A DNA stretch of 64,000 nt from positions 3,720,001 through 3,784,000 of the forward strand of contig NC_089552.1 in assembly GCF_040115645.1 (NCBI RefSeq). The letters are read 5' to 3'. The stretch's first letter is position 1. Every line of letters begins with the position of its first letter. Source of the stretch: Euwallacea fornicatus. Taxonomy: Eukaryota > Arthropoda > Insecta > Coleoptera > Curculionidae. This document shows, in pieces, positions 48,452 through 61,071 of the stretch. The position numbers were made by a program, and so were the translations under genes. The notes under the pieces were generated by a model. It had not been told where the DNA came from and made no database searches. It saw nothing but the letters and a program-made list of their open reading frames with translations.

Positions 48452-49440
48452 TTTGATTTTCCGCCGGAATAAGCAACATGCCACGAGAATGACGATTTCA
48501 TTTGCATGTTAGTTCGCGTCAATTTTTCCCTAAGGCCCAGTAAAATCCTGGAACTTTATTTGGAACTAAAATTAAAGTTGCAGATTTGATACACATTTCA
48601 TTATTTATCTATCAAAATCTCCAGTGTAACTGCAGGCGGAGTTTAAACTAAAACTCTACCGGAAAAAGGAGGTACGATTTTGACGTAGAAGATAACTTCC
48701 CGAAACTACTACCAGAAAGAGAGGATATGCTAATGTTGCATTAATTATGTACACATCCAAAGAATTTTTTGATTAAAAATTGCATTATATTATACATTGT
48801 TTTGAATTTTATTCAAGCATCGTAATTACCCTTGGTAAATTTGGTAACGGTGCTTAAAATAAGTTAAAATTTCTCATTAAACTAGGTCCGATTCTCTAAA
48901 TTTAAGATTATATAGGATATGAGTAAGTTAAAAGGCTCTGTAACTTAAATGCATTACTTTATATTTTTTTCTTACTTGAAGTAATACTTTCTTAATATTT
49001 TTTACGAGTTTATTCCATTTAGTTTCTCTAAGTAACTAGGTAAGTAATTGAAACGAAAATGGAACTATCAGGCATTATTTGGTAGCTGTTTCTTGTTACA
49101 AGTAACTATTCAGTAATATTTCATAGAAATACCTTTAATTTTGTGGTACTAACTCAAATTCAATTCAAGTTTAACTGAAATCAAAATTTAGTTGTTGGAA
49201 TACATGCAAATTTTCAATGAATTACTTAGAAATGGAATACAAGAGTCCAGAAACAGACTAATAAGGTATGCCTTAAAAGTCTTGAAAGTAAGTTTAGTAA
49301 GGAGGTTTTAAGTAACGTTCGGCTTACTTCAGGCTAATTCTCTAAGTGGGCAATTTAAGGTAAATTTAAGTGGAACAAGAATACATTATTGGATATTTTT
49401 TTCGTAATCAAACTAATGCCTAAGTAACCTGTGAAATAAT
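48452..49440. other. non-coding stretch rich in AAGTAA words
   Basis: No gene. From 48890 to 49430 words such as AAGTAAC, GTAAGTAA and ACTTAC recur at irregular spacing, suggesting an eroded simple repeat. Confidence 0.45.
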
Positions 49441-49450
49441 GTCTATCACG

Positions 49451-50029
49451 ACGTCATGAAACACATTGTTATGGGAGATGAGATTTGGATCTATGCATAA
49501 CACCCGGAAACGACCGACCTTAAGTCACTCAAAAATTAAAATTATATTGACAGTTTTCTTTCGTTATCGCTATTCTGTGCATTATGAATTTCTTCTACCA
49601 CTGAAAACTGTTAACAAGAAATATTATTTGAGCGTTATGAGTGGTTTGCGTGAAGCTCTTCGTCTCGAGAGGCTAGAATTATGGGCAGGCCATTTTTGGT
49701 TTTTGTACTACTATAATGCACCGTTCCACACAGCATTGGTTCTTCGAGAAGATTTTGCCAAAAACTCGACCCGTATCGATCCGCCACCACCGTATTCGCG
49801 TGACTTGGCACCTTTGGTCTTGTGCCTGTTCAACAAGCTCAAAAGACCACTCCGGGAACATCGTTTCGACCTGATTGAGGAGATAAAAGCCGACTCGAAG
49901 AAACTATTGAGGGCCATCCGGGAAAAAGACTTCTCTGACTGTTTCAGGGATTCGAAAAAACGATGGCATAAGTGCATTGTGTCGGACGGGGAATACTTTG
50001 GAAGCGATCAAATTTATTTGAAAGAATAA
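49451..50029 (+). pseudogene. mariner transposase, catalytic domain only, dead
   Basis: It starts with GDEIWIYA, the GDETWIYAYDPE block holding the first catalytic Asp, then a stop and a frameshift with loss of about 20 residues. The frame from 49520 onward reads SKIKIILTVFFRYR, VNKKYYLSVMSGLREALR, NAPFHTALVLREDFAKNST, PPYSRDLAPLV, LKRPLREHRFDLIEEIKADS and RWHKCIVSDGEYF, all hallmarks of mariner DD34D transposases. The second catalytic Asp (HHDNAPSH in the family) is Tyr (YYYNAPFH). The third (DLAPCDF) is Val (DLAPLVL). The N-terminal HTH half and clear TIRs are missing. A long-dead 5'-truncated copy. Confidence 0.9.
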
Positions 50030-51551
50030 AGTTTTTTTACTTTGTAAATAAATTCACCTCATTTTTTAATCACCGAATAGTTGAAATTGCACGAAGACAC
50101 ACGGCCATCAAATATTTTAATAAACAAATTATTCATTTAGTCACTTTCTTAGTTTTAGACTTAACGCTATTTTACTTCGTTTCTGCGACTTCGATACGGA
50201 GCAAAATTGGAGCAGAAAGCCTTGGTTTTAACTTGGAAATGTGGGTTTATCATGGGTTTAGGTGTGTGTTTTGTAGTTCCATTCCTGCCCTTTAATAATT
50301 TCGTCCTTAAGATTTTAACAAGTTTTTCATGTATACGATCCATTCTTCTCTTAAAACCCTGCATCACCATCAAAAAAACCTTGTTTATTATCCTGAGTCA
50401 CCCTCAATATTACTGTCACATTTCCTGGAGCATTCCTCATAAACTCGGGCAATTAAAGGAACAGACCAATCTTTTATGAGTTTGAGCCATATACTTTAAT
50501 TAAATTGATTTCACGGCCCTGGAGCGGCCATAATGGCGTGCCGTATTGCTTGCTGATCGAGTTTTATGCTTTTCCACAGCGACGCCCGAAATTAGCTTTG
50601 ATTAGTTTCCAGTTCAGATTCGTAGGGAAAGTGGAAATTTTCTATCGTTTTGGTTCGTATGTGCACCGAACCTCAAGTACACAGCGAATTTAATCATACT
50701 GCATTTGATGCAATTACACCGTAACTTGAATGAAGACTTTCTAATTCCCATTTTCGAGATAAATCAATGGAACCTTTAACGAGTGTCGTGGTGCCCGACA
50801 TCTGCTAACAAAAGTAACCTGAAACCTCGTACCAAAGCAGTCTATATCTTCTCTTGTCGGACAATTCTTCAGTACCTCGCTTTCTTGGTTCTTGCCTTGC
50901 GGTTTGTACTTTCAGTTATTTCCTTGGTTCGGTACCATTACCGTAACATTATCTTTCATCTCTCATCGCGGCAATGTTGTCAGACTTAGCTCAACGTTTT
51001 ACTAAGATTGTGCGCCAGAGATTAGAGGGAAATTACATCTCTACCAGAGATTGATGAACGCCAGAACCGAATAAACATTTAACATCTATATGTGCAAAAT
51101 AGATGGAAACATTGTAATGTATGGTGCCTTCTACCAGAAATAAGTATTCTCCAATCGGCATGTAAATTATCAAGTTTCAAACGATGTCGACTGACTGAAA
51201 AATTGAATTTTCCATTAAGAGCGAAATATCTGCATAAACTTGGTTTGGTAAAAGCCAAGCAGTACGAAATACTGCACTTATAACACTGGACCGAATCATT
51301 AATAAAACACAGTGATTGATTGCATTTATCGGTTGAAACAGTCGCATTTTCCAGGCCGTGTCATCATGAAGACTAATGAATAGTCGGAGCTCTGCTGTTA
51401 CATTTCAACCCCTATTTTCCCCCAAGGGTTTGACATAACCCAATAATACATGATTAGTATGACACTAATTTGAGAAACATGTTTTACACGGAGTTATAGG
51501 ATTTCGAAATAGAGATATAAAATTGATAATCGACAATTTGGCTGGAGGAAA
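50030..51551. other. non-coding stretch
   Basis: It includes the 3' non-coding remains of the mariner copy and several open frames on both strands without motifs or convincing splice sites. Confidence 0.45.
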
Positions 51552-51737
51552 ATGCCTGCGTTTGAAAACAACGACGAAGAAGCTCCCCATCCGATGAAAA
51601 TTGAGCCCAAAAGCAATTATTTATTCTTTCATCCAAGTCCCGGAGAATATAATACGCCAATTATTGAAAACGAATATCGTAAAAAAAGTAGAAGAGGGAA
51701 GTTTCAAGATAATATGATTGTCATGTTACAGTCATAA
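51552..51737 (+). CDS. small ORF (61 aa) or terminal exon, unrecognised
   Basis: From an ATG in good context (GGAAAATGC) to TAA, reading MPAFENNDEEAPHPMKIEPK, then SNYLFFHPSPGEYNTP, IIENEYRKKSRRGKFQDNM. The frame is open for 12 further codons upstream (to a TAG-AGATATAAA sequence that could serve as a weak acceptor). The polar, Pro/Glu/Asn/Lys composition is unlike chance frames in this region. No signal peptide or domain is seen. It could be the last exon of a plus-strand gene, a small secreted or cytoplasmic peptide gene, or chance. Confidence 0.33.
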   Translation: MPAFENNDEEAPHPMKIEPKSNYLFFHPSPGEYNTPIIENEYRKKSRRGKFQDNMIVMLQS

Positions 51738-53148
51738 TGGAGAACAATTTGAGGCGCTTTTTAATAATCATTAGGATTTTAGGGACCCAACAGTAAAATG
51801 TTCATAAAGTGTAGTTTACAAACATTTTTATCACCCGCTTTTATTAAATTAGCTTTATAGAGCAATCAAGAGTAATTTCCCCATTGTTTGTTCATCGTAA
51901 CGTGTTTCGTTACAGGTATAGGCTTCATTACAGTTCGCTTTTATTAGAAGAATGTACATGTTTTAATGGTTCAAATTATGGCAGAAAAGGTTGTTTCACA
52001 CTAATTAGATTTGACTCGTTGTTTGTGCCGTTGACATCTCTGATGCGCTCCAAACTAAAAGTTTAAGTTTCTTGCCTAGGAAGCTCGGAATCTTGGAGGC
52101 TCTTTAAAGGTTTAGCAATTATGAAATAATGCTGACAGGGTATACGCTTCCTCCGGAATAAATAATTGCGTTCCAGCTTAAGTTTCCCAACTTTAAGATG
52201 GCTCCCCGAGAGGGCCTTTTTTCTCGATATTTTCTCCCTTATTTTAAGTATTACGTAAATTTGCTTTAGATCTAGGAGATATAGTCCTTAATATATTTGA
52301 AAACTTTGTATAGGCCTTACTTTCAACAAGTGAGAAGTGAAACGAACGTACTGCGCAAAAACGAAAGAACTAGCACCCGCCCCTAGATACTACTGAGATA
52401 GGTATCTACTATACACATATATGCGTATGCTCTGCGGGTCTGAACTGTAGAAAATGGCCAACTTTTTAAAACTGAATCGCGGATCAAGGGATACTTCAAA
52501 TTGAAGATCCCTAGAGGGAATCTATAAATACATCTGCAAATCGATCCTAAAATCAAACCTCTCAAGGAGGAGATCGTCCTCCGGCAAAGAAGAACTCATA
52601 ATCATCAAGACTCAAATGAGTAACTAAATATTGAAACTCTGTATACATCACAAATTACATTGAACAGACAAGCAGGAACTACCAGGAAGAAACGACTAAA
52701 TAATGGTAAAGATTCTCAATACATTCTTTAAAGGTCAGTTCAGGTTAATGTGCTGGAACCCTGAATAAATTCTCCTACGAGTTACGACAGAAGTGCTTTG
52801 ATTGAAATCATGAAAATGTTCTCTTGTAGGGGTGAGTTTGAATTAGTTCTGGACTCTAGTTGACATCGTAAGAACATTTTTTTATGGAGAACTCAATGGA
52901 AATCATCTAACTGTTCTCCGATCAGCTTAGTGTCACTTTAAATGCAGCATTCGTATAATTCAAAGGTTGATTCAATCTCAGTAGATACAATACAACGTTC
53001 GGGGTGGATGCTGCCCATATCGCGTATTTAGAATAAAAAATAATTTGTTATGGTGAAATTTCACATTAAATTGTTAATTTGAAAATCACATATTACATGA
53101 GAGTCGCATATTTAACGATATGATTAGCAATTTACAAAAACGACTTAC
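51738..53148. other. non-coding stretch
   Basis: No supportable gene, RNA or element end. Confidence 0.5.
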
Positions 53149-53209
53149 CAATTACTTTGACCTCCGATTGGCACTAGTTCCAGACAGGTCTCGTAGCCAG
53201 ATCCAATTG
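53149..53209 (-). CDS. candidate internal exon (61 nt), unrecognised
   Basis: On the minus strand a pyrimidine-rich run (CCTTTTTTGCTCCTTACTTCC) a short way before TTGTCCAG leads into 61 nt and a consensus donor, GTAAGTCG. Only one frame is open: two leading bases, then IGSGYETCLELVPIGGQSN, two trailing bases. The island is GC-richer than its flanks. The single Cys and small-residue pattern would suit an extracellular protein, but that is a guess. Its trailing phase gives TGA if joined directly to the 24.1-kb island, so they are not adjacent exons in that frame. Confidence 0.42.
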
Positions 53210-54592
53210 CTGGACAATTGGAAGTAAGGAGCAAAAAAGGATTTTAAGAAAATTGACCGATGATCTTTCCACGCTGTTGTCTTCTACTGAAAAAATTAAT
53301 CACATTTATTCGAAAACGCCACTACAATTTTAGAGTATTTTCCGGAAAACCGTTTAATTATTTTAATGCCCATGTCAGGAATTATTTTTCGTAGCGTAAT
53401 TGATGCGATGCTTAATTTCAAGCAAGAGGTAATAAAAAGAAGTCTAAAAACTAAAATTTCACGTTCCTCGCAATATTGCCAATGCCCTATAAAATATATC
53501 CCATGTGCAAACACACATCTCGATAACCTTTTAAGCCTGAATTTATGAAATAAATTTCAAAACTCTTGATGAAACACATTTGAGGCGCTTCCCAAAAACG
53601 ACAATTTAAGACTTAATTATTTTGATTAATCTACGAGCGTTTGTGTTTTAATATAAATCACCCAGTTTATCATGCACAGTAGTTATTCTGAAGGCTCAAT
53701 CTTCGCTAATATTCTTGTATTATCTATGCAACCAAATTTCATATTCAAATAAGGTGATTTGATCCCATCCATCTCGAACTAAATTAGTTTCAATTATGCT
53801 TGATATTGATGAGAATCATTGATCGATAACGATAGCATTTCAGAAATTTTCAAATTTTAAAGAAACTGTGTTTAAAAGCGATGCGCAAATATTGAATAAA
53901 TCGAATTACTATTAATGGTCCCATGTTTCTATTAAATCAAAATATTGAAATTCATTGCTGCTCTGTTTTCAATTTGATGGAATATCGATTCGGTCGTTAA
54001 TTCGAATTATAAATATATAGTTTCTTTCCACATTCCGCATTTCACAGATTTCTCTAGTTCTCTTGGAAATGCCATGAAGGGCACATACTCCCACACCCAA
54101 AGGTTACGTCTTTTCATAATAAAAAAAATACTTTTTTGGCAACGCTGTCCTTTCACTGAGCATAATCATATCCGAGCAAAGCTGCCGTAAACTGATACAG
54201 GGCTTCATCCTTCCAAACTTTAAAAGATCCGGCGCTAAAATATCAGCTCGGCTTCCCGAAAATGGGACTTTGATTAAACTTGGGAAATAATCGGGTAAAG
54301 AAATTTAATGCGAGCAGACAAGCGGAAGTGAAGTGCATTGCTGGAGCTTATTATCTATATCTCCGATATCCAGGTTACTTCCAGTTAGAGCGAATGGAGA
54401 GAGAAGAATACGTAGTATCACTGTAGTGCTGGAAAATCAATTGGAATTTCAACATAAATAATATCTATGCATAGAAACACAGTATGTGATGCAGCAGAGG
54501 AAAATATTGCAAAAAAATAAAAAACGAATTTTTCCTACAGATTTTCAGCAGTAAACCCCAGCTATCTTAATCCTTTATGCAGCAACGCTATT
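53210..54592. other. non-coding stretch
   Basis: Nothing supportable. Confidence 0.5.
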
Positions 54593-54642
54593 TTGCTTGA
54601 AAGATTTGCGAAACCGCTGGAGAATAAAAAGTTCCCCATGAA

Positions 54643-54725
54643 TGACGTCAAAATGATAAAATCAACACAGTCCGGACCGGGCCAATTATGCGCATTGTCG
54701 ACAAACACACGTCATTTTGACGTCA
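54643..54725. promoter_or_regulatory. paired palindromic CRE sites in inverted 14-bp repeats
   Basis: TGACGTCAAAATGA at 54643-54656 and its exact inverse TCATTTTGACGTCA at 54712-54725. Each contains the perfect CREB/ATF octamer TGACGTCA. They lie 50-130 bp before the decayed reading frame at 54775, so they may be relics of its promoter. Confidence 0.45.
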
Positions 54726-54774
54726 CCTCCCCTCGGAATACCTTATTCGCCATATTTGAAAATCCGGCTTCTAG

Positions 54775-55317
54775 AGGAACGAGCTCACCGAAGACGAACG
54801 ATATTTCTACCAGATGATCATATCAGATATATTGAAACTCGACAACTTGGCGGAAAATCTTAGCCTATTCTTGAACTTGGAGGATATGGAGCTGGTTTTC
54901 AGGTACGATAGAACAGGCATATTTAATAACTCACTACCTGATGCAGTCAACACAGAAGTTGAAACGACCATTATCAATGTGATCAATCTTATGATAGAAT
55001 GCAGAGTTGTTCCCACCGCTCAGAAGAGACGCTAACATTTAGGGCTGAGTGAAGCTGTCTATAGGAAGGTGGTGAGGGGTTTTATCGCTCAAGAGGTCAC
55101 TGCTCGTAAACGACTTATTCAGCAGTCTCCGCCTGCGTACAAGCACAGGCCTACATGACGGACATTACTCTATACTCATAGAAACCCTCGAGACAACACT
55201 ATTCAGAAGGTGTTGGAAATGTGTACGGATGGTGCGAAAAAGAAAATATGGCAAATTAGTTCCAGGACAACAATAATTGTTCCTTTCTCCCTTCTACATT
55301 GCCCTGATCAGAACTAA
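54775..55317 (+). pseudogene. decayed gene or retrocopy, unrecognised protein
   Basis: One frame stays readable for 181 codons with only two internal stops (TAA 55033-55035, TGA 55156-55158). It reads ELTEDERYFYQMIISDILKL, then NLEDMELVFRYDRTGIFNNS, VETTIINVINLMIECRVV, stop, LSEAVYRKVVRGFIAQEVTA, QSPPAYKHRP, stop, NTIQKVLEMCTDGAKKKIW. Polar, helical, clearly protein-like, and intronless, so a processed pseudogene or a degraded single-exon gene is likely. An overlapping upstream frame (54593-54817) may be part of it after a shift. No family is recognised. Confidence 0.5.
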
Positions 55318-57812
55318 AATGTAGCACGTACCCGTAGCTCTTAATTTAGAACCTCCACGTGTCTACACAATGAGAAGCAAACTGCTCTCCTTAGACGTGA
55401 AAACGTTGGATGAAAATGGAAAGGAAATGTTATTTTTTATATCTTTTTAAATTACGTGTATAAATTCACTCAGATGAGTGAATTTACATACGTAACAATA
55501 TGAATAAACTAGTTATTGCATGGCTTTTACTATGTTACATATGTATGTAACTATGCCAAAGATATCTCCATATTTGTATAAGTTGAGTTCCTTCACCTTC
55601 AATTCATGACCTTTGGAACCTCCATTTAATCATTACACATCAAACAATAGTTATTTATATAACACGTACGTAATGTAAGGTTTTATGAGACGAATTAATT
55701 TAAGGCCGAGCGAAATTGCGAGCGAGTCTGTAAATGGATGAGTGGAATAAAATCTCACTACGTATTCATTATATACGCCGGTTCATGTGCAATTTCATGT
55801 TAATTTACTAATAATTTAACTTTAAAGCCTAAAGTAATATACCTACGAACTACCCTAACCACGTGTTAGTAGTAATTTAATCAAAAATGTATTAATTATT
55901 GCGATTCATAATAAAAACGGATTAACGCCATATATGGGAGCATTGCTGGAAGTATGGGTGAGGAGGGACGCCTTCTTCGAAAATTCAGTCCCAATGATAA
56001 TGACAGAACCACGACATGACGTAGAAGGACAGGTGACACAATCCTGAATGTTTTATTAACCATCTCTGTCTGTTGCGTCAGCGACAAGCTTGACGGCAAT
56101 ACCGTATTTGTTGTTTTTTTTTTAATTAAAACATTAATAACATTAATAATGGATGTTGCGTACGTTAAAAAAAAGTTTTAATAGTCAGTTTAAGAGACTG
56201 AGACATTTATGTCCGTAAGCCATTGACTGTTCCCCAATCGATACGTGTGTTACCGACTGTTTTCTGCTAGGATAATCACTTGACCTGTTTCTTTGCACTA
56301 AAGTCATAGTGAAGCAGTTTATGACCGCAAAACGGTATTATGAAGAGGTCTATTTACCCAGTTAAAAAAAATCAACATACTACCTATACGCAAAAATAAA
56401 GTTGATATTTTTGATAGCTGAAACGTCGAATTCAAATTATAGGAAAGATCCACAGTTAACGGTTGTCCCAAGAATGTTTTTATGTACATCAAAGACATTT
56501 AGAAGTAAAAATATTATGTCTGTCTTTTGAAGTTGTGTCATTTCGGTTATATCAAATTTTCTAGAAATGCAGAAGCATGGCTTTCTAATAAAAGTGTATG
56601 AAACGCTTCCCATTGGTCTATTAATATTGATTCTTTTAGGTTAATATTGATTAGAAAGCATTATCAAATCCTGCATTTCGACTAGAAAAACGTGTTTAAA
56701 ATTTAGCATTCAACACGAATTTCCTTTCGGCAACTCCAACCGTGGGTTTTACACAATACAAAAGAACTAAGACGTTTACAGTATCGATCGACCTATGCAA
56801 ATTTCTTTTGCTTCAAAAGTGTTTACGAAGTCGTTTTAGCTTCAGCTGCAGCTACGTTTTCGCCGGATTATGAGCCAACTAATTTTTTGCTATTAAGCAT
56901 ATAGTGGGGGTCGAAATCGTATCTACCTGCTTAATACAATTAGAGCTTTGCTTGAAGTTGTTACTGAGCCTGCTATAAGACAGTTATTGTCTCGTTCTTG
57001 AACGACTTTTAATTAACATCTGCTATTTTTTCTAAAAACTAAACAAAACCTTTAAAGTGTTCCACGAAGTTCGGCCAGCTTCGAAAATAGATAATCCAAA
57101 TATTTACTTTGGTAACAATCCATATAAAACTTTTATAAGTGGAACGCATTCGCGTTTACCCTGATGAGAACCTGTATAAATACCGAAATTTTTTGTTGCA
57201 TGCATTCATATTTTGATTGGACTATTTCTGATTTCTAACTGGATATCGTCAGCTATTCATCAACTCAGGCTGCCTGGTATCCGGTCTCAATTTCGGCACA
57301 TAAAGGATGCATTACTAACGTTAGGGAGACATAAGGTCAGTTACTTGTTTTTCCTGCGACGAAAGAATCTCCATTAAGGGATCGATTTGTTACTTTGTGC
57401 TATTAAATCGCCGGAAATTGACACCGAATTCTACACAATCGGGAACGCTTATCGACCTGCCAAAATGTGACATCAAATCATATTGCGATATCAGCGGATG
57501 GGATCGTTTTGGGTCTGGGGTGGTTTTATTGGGTGCCGACTGTGGAAAACGAAAAATGCGAGTCATTTTGTCCCATTAACTCGGGTAACATTATCATGAT
57601 TATGACGTTAGGATTGGGTTTTGAGTTCGATTATTACTGAGCGTAAAAACGAGAAAATGTAACACCTATTAAAAATGACAAAAATACTGTACTTTGGACA
57701 CTACGGTGTTGCTGCAAGAGCTGACATGCTGCCATCAATCTCTATTAAAACTTAAGACTTGGCATATACACCTAAACCAGATATCAGATTGTGGCTACTT
57801 GTCACGTACGTA
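55318..57812. other. non-coding stretch
   Basis: A minus-strand frame of 67 codons at 55896-56099 is Leu/Arg/Ser-rich without motif. Otherwise AT-rich with no feature I can support. Confidence 0.45.
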
Positions 57813-58274
57813 CAGGGCGTTCTAAGTAGGACTAAATACACAGTTCGTTCACTTTTCAAGTCACCCCATTTATTTCAAAAATTGTAAATAGCCATTTTAT
57901 GCATTTGTACCGGAAAAATATAAAAATTCAACATAAAAAAATTAGATGTGGTATAAAATTCCGTTTTTTGTAATAGAACCCTTTGTATACTCTGCATGTA
58001 TTACTTGTGCTCCGTAAGAGTAGTTAAGTGTCTCGGAGGACCAAATTTCAGTAAATTGAAATTAAGGTGGTTTGTTCGTTTTAGTTACAAATCCTTATGG
58101 AATAAGTAATTATTTTGAGAGGACGCTCAAAATCCTACATTTTTGAAATAATCTTTTTACCAGAATTTTTAAATTCTACGACTAGCGCGACCCAAAACAG
58201 GTATGGTCAATTTTTAAAATAAATACGGGGCAACTGGCAAGAAAGGGATGTTCAGCCCTGCTTAGAACACCCTG
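57813..58274. mobile_element. MITE, 462 bp, CAGGGYGTTCTA ends
   Basis: The left end is CAGGGCGTTCTAAGTAGGAC after TA. The right end inverted is CAGGGTGTTCTAAGCAGGGC. The repeat continues with divergence through CCCCATTTATTTCAAAAATTG versus the equivalent CCCCGTATTTATTTTAAAAATTG segment (about 70 bp). The right flank is TC rather than TA, so the duplication is eroded or the boundary differs by a base or two. No coding capacity. Confidence 0.7.
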
Positions 58275-60894
58275 TCCCTTGGAGAGAGTTATAACATTAA
58301 GTGAAAGCGCCTCAGATAAAACGAATGTTCTATAAATCTAAATTTTGGAAGCGAGGTCAGCGTCATTTCGAAACTTGAAAGATCAATAAATTATGTAAAA
58401 GTTTTGTATAAAAAGTTCTTTGATATCTCCAGTACTTCAAAAGATATAGGGAGAAAAAATATTTGCTTACTCGTCTTATAATAGAAAATGTTTCGAAATA
58501 TTAAGTTATTATTAAATATCACGAAACGTGTTAAATTAAAGGAGACTATATACGTGTGTTTAAACAAAAAAACCATGTATAGATTCATGTAAACATGTGC
58601 GCAAATGATTTTTCAACTATCTGCAAGAAATTAAATTTCAGAAGTTTTTCTGTTGTTGCACTATTCCTTCTGGGTTTTCTTACACATTTTGCTCATATTT
58701 AGAGAGATTCCCTAACACTCTTGAATAATCATATATTATTATGAAAAATTCTGTATTATGCAGTGGGTGAACATAGTCTTTTTATAAAATGTCGAACCTT
58801 TGTGAGTAAATTGTGATAATGTTAAGGAGCTTTTCCATTACAACACAAAGTCTTTTGAAATAAAAGTTGTAATTGCGATGGACATCACCAGAACCAGGAT
58901 TTTTTCCAGTTAAAATAAACTGTGCCATGATACTAATATGGACTGAAATGAGCTTCTTTACAAAAAAAAACATAACGTTTTACGATAGATATAGCGATTC
59001 ATTTATCCATAACAACTTTTAATGCTATTAGAGTTAATTGTGTGTTAATCCGCAAGTGGCCAGCAAGTGGGTGAAATTTTATGCCGATTATTCGGCCTCA
59101 TTTATCCACAAAATATCGACGATGATGACTAAAATTATGAACAATATATATTGAAGTGCGTTATTTCAAATAATAATAACTCCTATATTGCATGCGAAAC
59201 TTATTTAAATGGGTTATCCTAACAAAAAGGATCTCATAAGTTAATTTTGTCGAGATTTTGGGATAAATAAAATAAAATTAAAATACAAAAAACGAAATGT
59301 TCTTTTTGCGGGCACATACACAACAAATTATACAAGAAAACCGGGAACAACATTCAGATAGTTCGAGAAAATTTTATTGAGTGTCTAAAATTCCATTTCC
59401 AATATCTACACCTTTAATACACTTCAAACGGTTAGGAAACGATGCAACTTGTGTCTCGAAAATAACAGAAAACAGTTTGAACATTTATAATAGAATTTTG
59501 CTTGCAATAAATTTAAGGTTTACTAAAATGTAAAAATTGCAGCTTTAGTTCAATTTTAGATTTGAATCATATTATCCAGCCAAAACTTAAATATTTAGAA
59601 CTAATCTCTCTGGATACATCGATATCTACTGGCAAACGCCATTCCTTCTTTATTTCAATGACATCATAAAACTTCCAGGGCTGAATATGATTTATCATGA
59701 TGCAATGCTGATTCATTCTAACGTAACTATTATCTCAAAAATATATATTGCTGCTTTTTTGCCAGCCTTTTGTATGTATTTTTTCCTTTTCTTCAAACTT
59801 CATTTCCATAACCTCTGTTTGGTGTATCGCATTTAGCAAAAATTAAAAAGAATTTTAGTCATAATACCTAAATAACAGTCATAATTTAATTGGCTTTCAC
59901 CATGAAAAAACCTTTTTGTATTGTCTGCTACATCTGGAGCAGAGTGGAAAAGGGCATCGAGTAAATTGCTTTAAAAATACACTTCGTGATAGAAAGCTGT
60001 AGCAGTAAACTCACTCCCTCCCTATTCTCTTTCTCTTTACTGTTTTTGTTAACGTTAATTATGGTATTCAAATTAAACATTATCCATAGTCGGACAATTA
60101 GAATTCTTTTAGTTTTTCATACCAATACGCATTGTCAATAGTTGACCTAAGTAGGTCTCTTTCAGTTAGAAGGTCTGTGATGAAGTTAGGGTGAAGGAAA
60201 AGCAATAGAACGGAGGACGGGAGAAGACAGGTTGTTTTTCTAACAGAATTACCTCGCATAAAAAACACATTGTACTTCAACGTTTTCAATATTATTACTA
60301 TTTTTAACGCTCTATGAAATCCCCTAGAAGGCAATAACGTTATAACTGATGCAATAGGCACATTCCAGCCACTGAAATGTATTTTTTATTAACAAAGGTT
60401 TTAATCCAGTTATGTAAGCACAGCGCGGGAGCGTTGTCGTTCGTTTCTTCTAATTCCTCTTTATGCTTTAAAACGCAATTAACTGTCCAGGTAATCTGTT
60501 AAGCTTCTTGTATTGTTTTGGTCCGACTTACGAACAAAAGCTCAAACACCAACGGTCAAGGGTACCTTTAGTTACCTGTATCCGACTGGTTTAAACTATA
60601 CCATTGGCGCAATACGAGTGCAATAGTTATTACTTGTGATTTAAAAGAATAATAAGTAGGAATGACTTATTGTACACTACATTACCCAAGATGACTAAGT
60701 GGTCGTAAAGAGAAACAAAGCGAAATGATCTCATTTGGTGCGTGCACAAGCTCGACAACCAACGAATTATGTACTAGCTTAATAGGCTTTTAATGCATTT
60801 GTTCTAACCGTACGCATTATTAATAGAAAAATAATCATACGGTAAGTCCCTATGGCTTGAAATGCACCCGATTAGATTTCCGAAATAGGAGAGA
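58275..60894. other. non-coding stretch
   Basis: About 2.6 kb of AT-rich DNA. The minus-strand frame at 60098-60361 lacks motifs. A GTAAGTCC site at 60842 on the plus strand has no acceptable upstream exon. Confidence 0.5.
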
Positions 60895-61071
60895 AAATGG
60901 AGTAGTGGCTCCAGGCCCGGCAGCGCATTCCTCTGGAGCAACAGCATCGGCGGACCACCTGTTGCCACCCTGTATGTATGGTAATCGTGGCCGGCCACGT
61001 GACCTCGTGCCCCCCGGATCGATGAGCCCCTGTTGCCGGGCCCGGTATACCCCATAAACTGGGGCTGCTAT
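60895..61071 (+). promoter_or_regulatory. GC-rich island, possible non-coding first exon
   Basis: The sharpest GC rise in the window (GGCCGGCCACGTGACC, CCCCCCGGATCG, GTTGCCGGGCCCGG). It ends at a strong plus-strand donor, GCTAT-GTAAGTGG (61071/61072). None of the three plus frames is open through to the donor, so if it is an exon it is untranslated, as expected of a first exon. Open frames on both strands reflect GC content. An E-box CACGTG lies inside. Confidence 0.35.
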
